From Microcebus murinus (Eukaryota > Chordata > Mammalia > Primates > Cheirogaleidae), in NCBI RefSeq assembly GCF_040939455.1, contig NC_134107.1:11843537-11907536 (forward strand): a stretch of 64,000 nucleotides of DNA, read 5' to 3'. This document shows positions 12,291 to 21,871 of this stretch, in pieces (position 1 is the first letter of the stretch; each line of letters begins with the position of its first letter). Made by a program: the position numbers and the translations under genes. The notes under the pieces are model-generated. The model was not told the origin of the DNA. It searched no databases and worked only from the letters and a program-made list of their open reading frames with translations.

Positions 12291-13084
12291 TACAGAGCTC
12301 GCCCCCCCCCAAAAGGGACTGGGATGGCTTTGCCCTTGGCCCCCAACTTCCCTAGTGACAAGAAGCCTTCTCCTTCTCTTCTCCCTCCCAGCAACACCTT
12401 GCCACATGCAGGCCTCATAGGGAGTCTGCCCTGTCCCCCTCCTCTGCCCAGCAGGCACAGAAATCCCTGTGGGCCCACCACCTCCTCCCGTCTCTCCCAG
12501 TCTCCCCTCAACCTCCACTGCTTCTGAGACGCCTTCTGGACCAAGGTGGGCCTGTTCCAGATATAGTGGCCCCCCCCAGGCACTCTCTTTGGGGGTCTTT
12601 CCAGTAGGATCTGACGTCCCCACTCTTATCCTTTTTCCTCACCTGACCCTGGGGAAGCTTCCCTAACCCTCCTTTGGATCCTTAGATCAGCCCTTCCTGC
12701 TTCCCAAAGGCCTATGGCCCTAAGCTGGCCTTTTACGAAATCTCTGAGATGAGCCTCGGGCAAAGAGAACCTACCCACCGACCTGCCCTCCCAGCCTGCT
12801 GGTGGTGTATGGCCTGGCACACACTAGGGGACTGCTGTGCTCAGAGATCTTGTGGATTACCCTAGTTCGATCCCAGGTTTAGAAAGAGAAGAAGAACTCT
12901 CCCTCTTCTAGAAAAACCCCCACCCCTGCCCCCAAACCACCGCTCTGAAATGCACAGACCCTTGACTGCAAAGGGGAAGGGAGCATCCTGGCTGGACAAT
13001 CGTCCCTTCACTGGGGGGTGGGAGCCCGCAAAGGCACGGAGGGGGAAGAGAGAGCTCTGCACCTTTAAGATAGTATTTTTAAAG

Positions 13085-13117
13085 TTAATTAATTAATTAA
13101 TTAATTCTGGTTAATTA
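13085..13117 (-). promoter_or_regulatory. TTAA array at the SS4 donor (STAR protein binding site)
   Basis: A perfect TTAATTAA run at 13085-13106, plus TTAATTA at 13111-13117 overlapping the donor, start within a few bases of the end of the SS4 exon. SAM68, SLM1 and SLM2 (T-STAR) bind U(U/A)AA motifs, and such clusters downstream of neurexin SS4 exons cause skipping of the exon in neurons (established). Motif and position match this well. Confidence 0.85.
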
Positions 13118-13118
13118 C

Positions 13119-13208
13119 CTTTGTCGAGCAGCCACTCATCTACTACTCGACCAAGCCGGTAGGGGATTCTCTGTCTAGCAATCGCCAGGCGCTCGTTATC
13201 AAAGTTTC
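13119..13208 (-). CDS. NRXN2: NRXN2 SS4 alternative exon (LNS6 insert)
   Basis: A 90-nt cassette (phase 1 both sides, 30 residues) encodes [20 protein letters not shown] and [10 protein letters not shown], the splice-site-4 insert of LNS6. Including or skipping it is the main switch of neurexin partner choice: the minus form binds LRRTMs and most neuroligins well, the plus form binds cerebellins (family knowledge). The acceptor aag at 13209-13211 follows a weak tract that contains CTAAAC. The donor gtaatt (13113-13118) lacks G at +5. Both weak borders and the TTAA array just downstream fit control by STAR RNA-binding proteins. Confidence 0.97.
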
Positions 13209-13574
13209 CTTGGAAAAGTTTAGAAAGACAGTAGGTTTCTCAGGCGGCGAAGTCCAAAGGAGTTAGAAAAGTAATTATGCATTTCTCAGGAGACTCAGAG
13301 TAAGCAGCAACATCCAACGGCAAGAGGGGAAGGTAGGAAAAGAAATGCTGGGTCCCTCTTCTCCCCGGGGCCCCCTCCCTAGGTTCCCACCCAGAGCCAG
13401 CCCCACCCTGGGGCAGGAGCAACCCAAAGCAAAAGAGAGGAAAGAGAAGAAAAAGAAAGGGACACAAAAGAAAAGGTAGATGGAAGGTCAAAGGTCAGAG
13501 GTTAAATAAGTTTCTCTGTGGTCAAACTGACCTCCTTCCTTCCCCATCCCAAAGTGGGGGTGGGCGGGTGAGGG

Positions 13575-13737
13575 GCATTTAGCAGGTTTAAGTTGGGGGT
13601 GGGAGGCATCAGTGGCCCAGCTGGTTACTGCGTTTAGAGGGCGTTTAGAAGTGGGAGGGACGGGTTAAGCAGGGTTTATGCGGCATTTAGGGGGGTCACC
13701 CGGCAAGGCACGCAAAGTGAACAGTGAGATTTAAACC
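13575..13737 (-). promoter_or_regulatory. UAAA-type motif cluster upstream of SS4
   Basis: On the transcribed strand, nine (C/T)TAAA(C/T) or TAAC-type motifs fall in about 160 nt, near 13578, 13587, 13624, 13632, 13643, 13664, 13674, 13685 and 13730, many spaced about 10 nt or a multiple apart. They lie 370-530 nt before the SS4 acceptor. STAR-family binding is inferred from motif type only. Confidence 0.5.
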
Positions 13738-14673
13738 ACTTCTCCAGCCACCTCAACTCCTTTTGCCTTCACGCTCCACTCCCAGCTTCCCCTTGGTCCC
13801 TACCTCACACCATGACTCCACGACCACCTTCCATCTTAACCCCATCACTGCACTCCCTGTAAGGTGCTTCAAGCCTCCTCACCCTGGTCACCACTCCCTC
13901 TCTACCTGGCAGCCACTACCAGTGACATCATGTGCAATGACCAGTGTGGGAGCTGGACCATCTCCCAGCAGCACCCGCTTCTCTCCCATGGCCGTCTCAG
14001 AGGCAGCTTTCCTCCCCTGCAGGCCCCTCCCCAGTCCTCCTCTGCTTCCTCCTCTGCGTTGTCCTTCACCTTGACCCCTCTCTGCTCAGAGACCGGTTTT
14101 CTCTCCTTGCTGCACTGCACCCAGTTCCCAACTCATCTCGCTTATCTTGCTTCCCTGCCAGCTTGGCAGCCTTTCTCCCTCAGGCTCCTCCCCACAACTC
14201 TAGCCCCTCCATCCTCTGCTGCCCATCTGGACACCCACCTGTTCCTCTCTCCGCTCACCAATTTCCAGCCCCTGGAGACCGGGAGGGAGAACATGTCAGA
14301 GTGTGTGTGTGCGCCTGTGCCTGGGAGTATCTGTGTGCTCCTCTGTGGGCTGTGGGGGATCCCAATCCACAGTAGTGGAAAGGGAAATGACTTCCTTGGA
14401 GAATCTGGCCACTTATACTATCCAGCTCACGCCTGTGGGGCCAAGAGGCTTTCCCTCCCATCTGCCACTGCATGGCTGTGCTCCCCTGCCCAGAGAGATC
14501 TGGGTCTGGGCCTACCTGTGCACACCACCCATGAAGGTGCACACCATGTGTTCATGTGTGCATGGTTAGTGCCTCCTTAGCTGCTTATGAGGCAGTGAGA
14601 CTCTGCCCTCCTTACAGATTCAGGACACTCGTGTTTAAGTTGAAAACAGATCATTCAATCACGCACGTGCATG

Positions 14674-14675
<2 letters not shown>

Positions 14676-14714
<39 letters not shown>
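14676..14714 (+). repeat. (TG)n microsatellite
   Basis: A nearly pure GT dinucleotide run of about 38 bp. Confidence 0.95.
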
Positions 14715-14716
<2 letters not shown>

Positions 14717-14784
14717 TGACAGGAGGAGAAGAATGTATGTTTGCCTCATTGGAGGGAGGCTGAGTAACTAAAAATTCTAACAAA

Positions 14785-14985
14785 AGACCTATTTATTAAG
14801 CACCTCTGTTCTAGAGCTTTCCTTAGATTATCTCACGGAATTCGCCCAGTATTGCTATGAGGTAGGTGTCATCACCACCTTTCAGAGGTGGAAACTGAGA
14901 TTCAGAGAGGCTAGATAACTTGTCCAAGGTCAGACAGCTTGCCAGTAGGAGATCCAGGACTAAAACCCAGGTCCTGCTGACCCAA
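14785..14985 (+). mobile_element. MIR SINE fragment
   Basis: Contains the MIR core signature: TTTATTAAGCACCTCTGTTC, GAGGTAGGTGTCATCACC, GGAAACTGAGATTCAGAGAG and AACTTGTCCAAGGTCAGACAG. Confidence 0.8.
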
Positions 14986-16789
14986 ATCCATGGGCTATGT
15001 CTCTGCCCTGAGAATCAGAATGTCTCCACTCTCTGGGCCCCGCACACTGCTGAGCTGACCTGCTGGCGCTGCTCAGGATCGGCCCTCGCAGCTCACACAG
15101 GCAATCACTAGGCCCTCGGGCTACTCCACTGTGCAGGTAAGGGGCACCCAGCAGCCTTTCACCTGCCAGCCAGGGGTCCCTGAGCAGGAGGGAGTAAGTA
15201 TAACTCCTTCAACCTGGCCTCTGGCCTGCTGGGCTCCAAGGGGAGAAGCTCTAGACCCAAGTCCTGGCTTACAGAGCGAAGGCCTTCATGACCCCAATCC
15301 CAGGCCTGTCTCACATTGGCTGATGTCATCATGGCTACAGAGGTTGCCCTAGTGTGTATGCATCTGACAAGAGAGAGAAGTTTGATGCCCATAGAGTAAT
15401 CATGCCTACACAGCCTGAGCTGTCAGTGTCAGCTTGCGGTGGGGGTTGGGCAGGGGGGACTTGGTGTAGGGGAGCTGGTGTGCCCAGGAGCCTTGGCATA
15501 GGCTGGCATCCCTCTGCAGAGCTGTTTTCTCATGTGTCTGTCTGACCATATGAATGTCTACAGTCATCCCTATGTCTGGAATTAGTCTGTATGTACATCA
15601 GCCTCTGTATTTATTAGGGGGCTTCCCAAAAATGTTTGGTGCAAACCTTCATGACTGGGAGCCGTAAGCCTGTATTGGCATCTTCACTCCAGCATAGGTG
15701 AGCCCATGAGGGTTTACACACTGCCCTTCTGCCTATCCCCCTCACAATCTGCATGGGGCAGCTCCTCTGCCTCTACCTGGCTGTCTCTCTGCCTAGGAGA
15801 GAAAGAGAGGTCACAGAAATTCACTCTGCTTCTCAGTCGGGCTCTGTGTATGACTGCAGTGTCGTTCAGCCTGTATCTCAGCATCTTTGGGTTCCTGCAG
15901 CTCTCCCTGCAGTGCTTCTATTTTCCTTCCCTCGTTATCTCCTGCAGTGGGGCTCTCCCCCACTCCCTCCCGAGGCTCGTCCACCTTTCCCCTCCCTGGC
16001 TGGGTCTGCATGGCGACATCTCCATATCTCTCTCTCATCTCTCTATCTTTGCATGTCTCAGTACCATTTCCATATCTCTCCACCTCTCCTCCTCTGGTTT
16101 CCTCTCACTCTGAGGCTCTGTCTCTGCCTCCTCATTTATTTCATGTCCTTAGCCCCATCCCACCACGGTACTACTCAGACCTTGGTTTGTCCTTGGCCAC
16201 CACAGCTGTCACCCTTTGACCTGGGTCTGTTTGTATTACTGAGGCTCCTTGCAAGCAGGGGATGTGTCCTGCTCACCTTTGTGTCCACAGGGTCTAGAAC
16301 AGGCCCTGATACCTAGCAGGTTAACAATGAAGGTTGCTGAATGCACTTGATCCTATTTTTCATTCTTGTCACTTGTCTCTCCCTCCCTTTCACTGTGTCC
16401 CTTACTCCCTAAGACACTGGGGTTCCTTTTCTCTGGGTCTCCGAGCTACTTCTCTTCTTTAACTAGATCTTCTAATATGGATCCTTGACTTGCTCTTTTT
16501 AAAGACCTTGGTTCTTTCCTTGGTTCTGTCCTTGGGAACAGCCCTACCTCCTTGCCAAGATACCTTTTGTTACTTCTGGATCTCCTCTCCTAGGTTTCTG
16601 CATCTTCCTCCCCATTTCTGCCTGTCCTTTATTTCTAAACTCATCCCTTCCTCAATCGCATCAGTCTCTCCCTACCTCTACCCTCCCTCCTCTTCTCCCC
16701 CCACTCCTAAACTGGACCCTGGCCTTGCAGCCTTCCCCTCTCTGCCCAGCACCCTCCCGCTAGCCGGAGCACTCCCACCACCACACTCT

Positions 16790-17270
16790 CACCCTGCCCA
16801 GCAAATCCCGACTTTCCTTAGCCACGCCCCCGCCCCGGCCCCGCCCCGGCAAGCCTCGCCTCTCCCGCAGCCCCGCCCTGCCACACGCCGGAAGTTTCTC
16901 CGCTTAGCCCCGCCCCTGTGCGGGCAGCGCTTCTCTCGGAGGCCGCCACCTGCCCCGCCCCGCCGCCGCGCATCCTCCGCGGGCCCGCCCCGCCTACCTG
17001 CTGGGTACCGCTCGTTGACCGGCCAGCTGTCCACCTGCAGGGTGGCGTTGCCGCCGCTTCGAGTGAAGCGCACCACGTGGTATTTGCCGTCGCTTACGAT
17101 GGCGTTGGGCTCGTCAATGGTAATGTCGTCCGTGCCCACGTTAAAGATCACCCCCACGGTGCCCTGCTCCTGAGGACAGGGAGGTAGAGGTTGGCAACTG
17201 GAGGGAGCAACCATTCGCCCCTTCTAGTGGACGCTCCTGTGGGCACCAGCGGCCCGCAGCTCCGCGGCAC
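16790..17270. promoter_or_regulatory. Intragenic CpG island around an LNS6 exon
   Basis: About 480 bp packed with CpG and GC boxes (CCCGCCCC repeatedly at 16825-16990), with an ETS-type motif CCGGAAGT at 16888-16895. It surrounds exon 16998-17169 and has no known neurexin promoter to explain it. It could be a cryptic or antisense promoter, or only a CpG-rich exon. Confidence 0.5.
16998..17169 (-). CDS. NRXN2: NRXN2 shared exon, middle of LNS6
   Basis: A 172-nt exon, phase 0 in and phase 1 out: [58 protein letters not shown]. The FNVGTDD strand gives a second part of the LNS6 calcium site, and GGNATLQ holds an N-glycosylation sequon. The acceptor is cag at 17170-17172 and the donor is gtaggc at 16992-16997. 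The exon lies inside a compact CpG island. Its 3' end is the upstream junction of splice site 4: skipping SS4 gives PAG-RQLTIF and including it gives [10 protein letters not shown]. Confidence 0.97.
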
Positions 17271-18054
17271 TTTACAGCTTTACAAGGCACGTTTCCCAGG
17301 TCTCAACCGCTCAAGTGGGCAGGCTCACTCCCCTTCCGTGTCTTAGGCATGGGAGTGACCTGAGGCTCAGAGGTTGGGGGGGCAGCACCTGCCTCTTGCC
17401 TTTTGGGTTGCCTTGAATAGTCACAGATATTTACATAATGTCTACTGTGTACAAGGGCCACTGAGTCCAGACAGCGATATCAGACCAAGCTGGGACCAGC
17501 CCTGGCTTGGTGGGCAGAGGCCTCACTAAGGCACAGACCAACAGAGAAGTCCAGGGAAGCCCGCCTCTGCCTGAGGAAGGTCTGACCCCTCTCCCCAATT
17601 CCCAGCTCCAGCCTCCCCTCCCTGTGTACTCAGCACTGAGCAGGCCTCTGGCCCCGGCACCAGGGCATCAACATGCCACTCCAACATGCCACTCGTGGCA
17701 CCTCTCAGGCCCAAAGTAGGTCAGGCTCTGAGTGTGGGGGCTGCCCCTTTGCAGCATGGGGGTGGAAAAGGGGGGTCTGGACTGTGTTTTGGGGTGATGG
17801 ACATGGGAAGAGATGAAGGACAAACTATGCAAGGGGAGCATCAGGGTGTCGGGGTATGGGGTGAGGCTAGGGAAGGACAGGCAGAGGACAGACAGGGACT
17901 GAAGCCTAGAGACATGAAACAAAGAGCCTGAACAATCTCTGGGACCCAGGCCCATGGGGCACCCTGCAGAGGCCACCCAGGATCCAGCCCTGGAAGAGTT
18001 CTGCTGGTGGTGATGGAGTGAGAGGGAGAGCTTTGCTCAAGCCCTAAAACATGC

Positions 18055-18255
18055 CGGGCCCTGTGTGGGTACTGTACATGTGTGCTCTCATCGTCCCCAC
18101 AGCAACCCCAGGGAAGCTCATAGCTTCCATTTTTATCGAGGAGGAAACTAATGCTCAGAGAGATTAACTAACATCTCAAAATCTCACAGCTCATGAGAGG
18201 GAATCCCCAGATTTGAACCCCAGCTGGCCTGACTCCAAAGCCAGTGCTCTGTCCC
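18055..18255 (+). mobile_element. MIR SINE fragment
   Basis: MIR-like sequence including GGAGGAAACTAATGCTCAGA, ACATCTCAAAATCTCACAGC and TTTGAACCCCAGCTGGCCTG. Confidence 0.75.
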
Positions 18256-18856
18256 CTTGTCCACCATTCTGGTGAGACCTTGGCTCAAAGAGCTGGGGTG
18301 GGAGTGGGAGGTGATCCAAGAGGCTGCTGGCCGAGCTACCTTCAAGATCAAAGGCATCTAACCAAACCAGCAAAGGCCCACTGGGCACTAAGCCTGAGCC
18401 CCCATTTCATTCCCCTGCACCTCCCAGCAGCACTCCTGGACGAAGCCTCCTGAATCCACCAAGCTCTCCTCCTGCGCAGAACACTCAACACAGGCTCCCT
18501 CAGGCCCCCTGCTCACTCACATTCACAGGGATCCAGCCCATCACAGAAATGTGCTACACTGCTGGGGTCTTCCTGAAAGACTGCCCCATTCCGGCCTGGG
18601 AATCAGCAGCCATTCAGTTGCCACCTCCTCCATCTAATGGAGCTGAGAGGCTCAGTGGCACTGGGGGTGGGGGCAGGGGTGGCTTACGGAGGTTGGGGTT
18701 TGGCAGAGAGAGTTCGGGGGCAGGGTGTGCAGCCGTGGCTTACTTGGAGACTCATGTTCTATCCTTCCCACTTGTGGCATCCAGTCCTCCCCCTCCTGGA
18801 ACCTGGGAAAGCCACACACTCATGCATGTGCATACACCCTCTCAGACATGCACGCG

Positions 18857-18857
18857 T

Positions 18858-18898
<41 letters not shown>
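18857..18898 (+). repeat. (CA)n microsatellite
   Basis: A pure CA run of about 40 bp. Confidence 0.95.
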
Positions 18899-18899
<1 letters not shown>

Positions 18900-19299
18900 C
18901 GTCCCTCCTCAGTTGCAGTAAAGCAGGGAAACTGAGGCTAGGCTTGCCTAACAAAGAGTATTAGCAAACCCCACCCACCCACCACCCACAGACTGACAAC
19001 ATCCCCAGGGAGACAGGCTGATCATCTGCTCCCCACACACGGGAAGGGAACAGGCAATCCACCTCGTTACTATTGTTAGTAATAATATCACCCAGAATAG
19101 CATCTGCCCCTTGGAGGTTTCTCCCCATGAGTCTCAGCCTGGGCAGTGACAGTGGTCAGGAAGCACACACAGCCTGGGAGCCAAGAGGCTTGGCCAGCAG
19201 AACCAGAAGGCAGGACACCTGGGTTTCCTAGGAGGCAGCCAAGCTCAGAGCCCTGCACTCCGGGGGAGAGGCAGCTCCCCAGAGCCTCACCCAATGTGA

Positions 19300-19510
19300 A
19301 GTCAGTTGTCACTTCTGTTAAAGTCATTAATTCCTAATTCCCCAATTACCTCATTAGGCGGCGGTGGGGAGAACGCAGCCGCTCCTACAGCAAATAATTA
19401 TGGGAGTCAAAATTAATTTGGCAAAGTGGAGCGACGCTTTATTAGAAACGTCAAATTGCTTTTCTCTTATTTTGCTGCCGCCTCCCCACTCTCTGAGAGC
19501 TGCTAATGAC
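19300..19510. promoter_or_regulatory. Candidate conserved enhancer with TAAT sites
   Basis: An AT-rich island in GC-rich intron with many TAAT/ATTA cores: TCATTAATTCC, CCAATTACCTCATTAGG, AATAATTATGG, AAATTAATTTGG and TTTATTAG. It carries no repeat signature. Enhancer function is inferred only. Confidence 0.4.
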
Positions 19511-19874
19511 ACTGTGGTGAGAGCTGATGTGTCACCAAGGGAGGAGGGGGCTTGAGACTGCCCCCAAGGGGCTGCAGCCCATCTGGTGCCCAACTCTCCC
19601 CCTCAGAGCTGGCTTCTCTTGTGTCCCCTCCCTTGCCAGGCCTCCCCATCCTAGGGCCAGGCCTGCCCCTCCACCCTGCCCTCTGCAGCACCAGGCACCA
19701 GGTGAGGCCTGTGAGTGGCTGTTGGGAAGGAAAAGGAGGAAATCCCTTCTCCCAACACCCTAGTCCCCTACCCTTTCTCCTCAGCACCAGGCAACCCTGT
19801 CCCCTAAACCAGTGGCCACAGAGACACATGGCACACACAGACACTGCCCAGGGGGCTAATCAGAGGTGATCAAG

Positions 19875-20100
19875 ATACTAGCTAACGCCATGTGCTTCCT
19901 GCAGGTGGGCCAGGCCCTAAGTGCTTTACATACCCAATCTCATTTCAGCCTCATAGCATCCCTCTGTCCTCTTACTGTGCCACTCCATTGATGAGGGAAC
20001 TAAGGCTCAGAGAGCTGTGGGGACTTGCACAGAGACAGAACAAGGACATGGCAGAGTTGGAACTCAAATCCAGGACATCTGCTCCAAAGCCACCGTCATA
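19875..20100 (+). mobile_element. MIR SINE fragment
   Basis: Recognisable MIR core: TAAGTGCTTTACATACCCAA, GATGAGGGAACTAAGGCTCA and TTGGAACTCAAATCCAGGAC. Confidence 0.8.
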
Positions 20101-21689
20101 GCTTCTCATGACAGTGAAGAGAGAGGAAGAGCAGCCTTCACTCAGAGGACACAGGGAAACAGTCACACCCTGACACACAGACAGTGACTGGAAACACCAG
20201 CAAACACCACTCCACTGGGAAATATACATCTATAGCTACTCACCGGATCCAAAACTCAGTCTCTGTCTTTGTCACCCAGTCACAGCCATCGCTCCTGACA
20301 TACTGTCATCATATACCCAGCCCCACACTGTTATCCACAGCTATACTGTCTCTCACATTCGGGCCACCACTCACCAATATAGACACTGTCCAGCTCACTC
20401 ACACACAGACACAGAACTTCCAGGACTCTTCCTCAGGCCTGCTCCGCTGCCCCACTTGCTACTCTTCCCGCTGCGCCCTTCCCTGCCCAGAGCCCATCAG
20501 GTGCCACTTCCACCAGCTCTGCTCTGTCTACAGGGTGTCTCCCCTCATGCCTCTTTCCTTCACGCCCTGGTATTGGGGTACAGACCTGGGATGCTGAGAA
20601 GCTGTCATGTAAAGAGGGGCCCATAGCCGCATTCCCAAGCATTTTGGAGGAGTCAGAGCCCAGACAAACAAGCCATCTCCCCTGGCTTCTTCTCTCCCAT
20701 TTCAACTTTGCCCCCTTAAAGCTTAGGGCCACCCACCCAGACCTTTCCAGCCCACAGAGCCTAGCCAGCCTGCCTGCTCCTCATAGCACAGAGCTCCTGG
20801 CCAGGGTTGGCATGTGGGTGCAGGCAGGGAAACGAGGTGCTATTAGGGGCTTGAAATGTGTACCTGGAGATGGGGGTCACAGGCCCAGGATTTAAGAAAA
20901 ATGGGGAGGGTCAGGGAAGAGGCTGAGGTCAGAGGCATAGGGAAGAGAGTGGGGCAGGACCAGAGATGGAGGAAAAGGCCAGGAAAGAAGAGGGCCTACC
21001 TGCAGGCTAGAGTTAGGACAGCCAAGTTGAGAGGCCCAGAGGGAGGTCCTGGGATAGGCCCAAGGTCATGGCAGGGAGCAGGGCCAGGAGAGAAGGCAGA
21101 GCTGGGTAGGACCAGAGGCCAGGGTGGGGACATGGGACTGCTGGGAGGGCAAAGGTCATGAGAGCAGAGGTCACGGTAGGGCAGAGGCAGGGGCAGGATC
21201 TGGAGACAGGATGAAGCAGCAGCTGGGATAGGGAGGGTGGTCTGCCTGGGGCAGGAAGGTAGGAGGGGGCAGGAATAGATGCAGGACACCATGGGCCACC
21301 CTAGGTGGTCTAGGAGTGAGCAGACAGCAGCCTAGGGGTAGTCACAAGTGTCGGACATCTCTTAAGGCTGTAGGAGAATGGCCTGGAAGGCCCAAGGAAG
21401 CCCTTGCCTATGTTTAGGAATGTCAGAGGACACAAATGGTCTCAGGGAGCTGGGGGATATTCAAACCCCATGCAAGGGTAGCTTTGGGAGTCTCAGTGAA
21501 TAACTGGGATGGGAATGGGTCTCAGAAGAAGAACTTCTTAGCAGAAAGCTCGAGAGATGGGGGAACAGAGGTTCTGAGGGCTCCCCATGAGAGAAAGACT
21601 TGGAGTGCTGATGCCATGGCAGTGAAGGACTGAGTGCAGTTGGGGTTGGGAAGGTTGGGGGTCAGAGGGCCAGGGCCCTGGGTCCTTAC

Positions 21690-21871
21690 AATGTGCAGCT
21701 GCAGGTAGTCTCCAAGGCCGGAGGCACTGTCCACGCGCACCAGCACAGCACTCCGCTGGTGGGTGCTGAAGCCCACGGCCAGGCGGTCCATCCTCGTGCT
21801 GGGCCGGTCATTGGGGGGCCATGTGTAGGTGATGAGCGCTCCCCCTTTCCCAAAGATGTATGTGGTCCCAG
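21690..21871 (-). CDS. NRXN2: NRXN2 shared exon, start of LNS6
   Basis: A 182-nt exon used by both alpha and beta forms. It encodes [60 protein letters not shown] and ends at phase 0. LNS6 is the only LNS domain of beta-neurexin and the neuroligin/LRRTM/cerebellin-binding domain; the Asp in GLGDY belongs to the calcium site at that interface (family knowledge). The acceptor is cag at 21872-21874 and the donor is gtaagg at 21684-21689. Confidence 0.97.

Larger units (their letters stand above)
9752..13118 (-). other. NRXN2 intron downstream of SS4
   Basis: Holds the three regulatory motif groups described separately (10660-10880, 12060-12290, 13085-13117). An L2-like fragment lies at about 11455-11520 and a MIR-like fragment at about 11560-11730. 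The remainder is unique and no exon is seen. Confidence 0.75.
13209..16997 (-). other. NRXN2 intron upstream of SS4
   Basis: Holds the UAAA cluster at 13575-13737, a (TG)n microsatellite at about 14676-14714, a MIR at about 14785-14985 and an L2-like 3' end at about 16215-16345. From about 15700 to 16800 the plus strand is strongly C/T-rich, so the transcript is purine-rich there. The CpG island begins at about 16790. Confidence 0.75.
17170..21689 (-). other. NRXN2 intron between the first two LNS6 exons
   Basis: Contains MIR fragments at about 18055-18255 and 19875-20100, a (CA)n run at about 18857-18898, and an AT-rich element with many homeodomain-type sites at about 19300-19510. The sequence from 20900 to 21300 is purine-rich with GGTCA repeats. 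No exon is seen. Confidence 0.75.
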
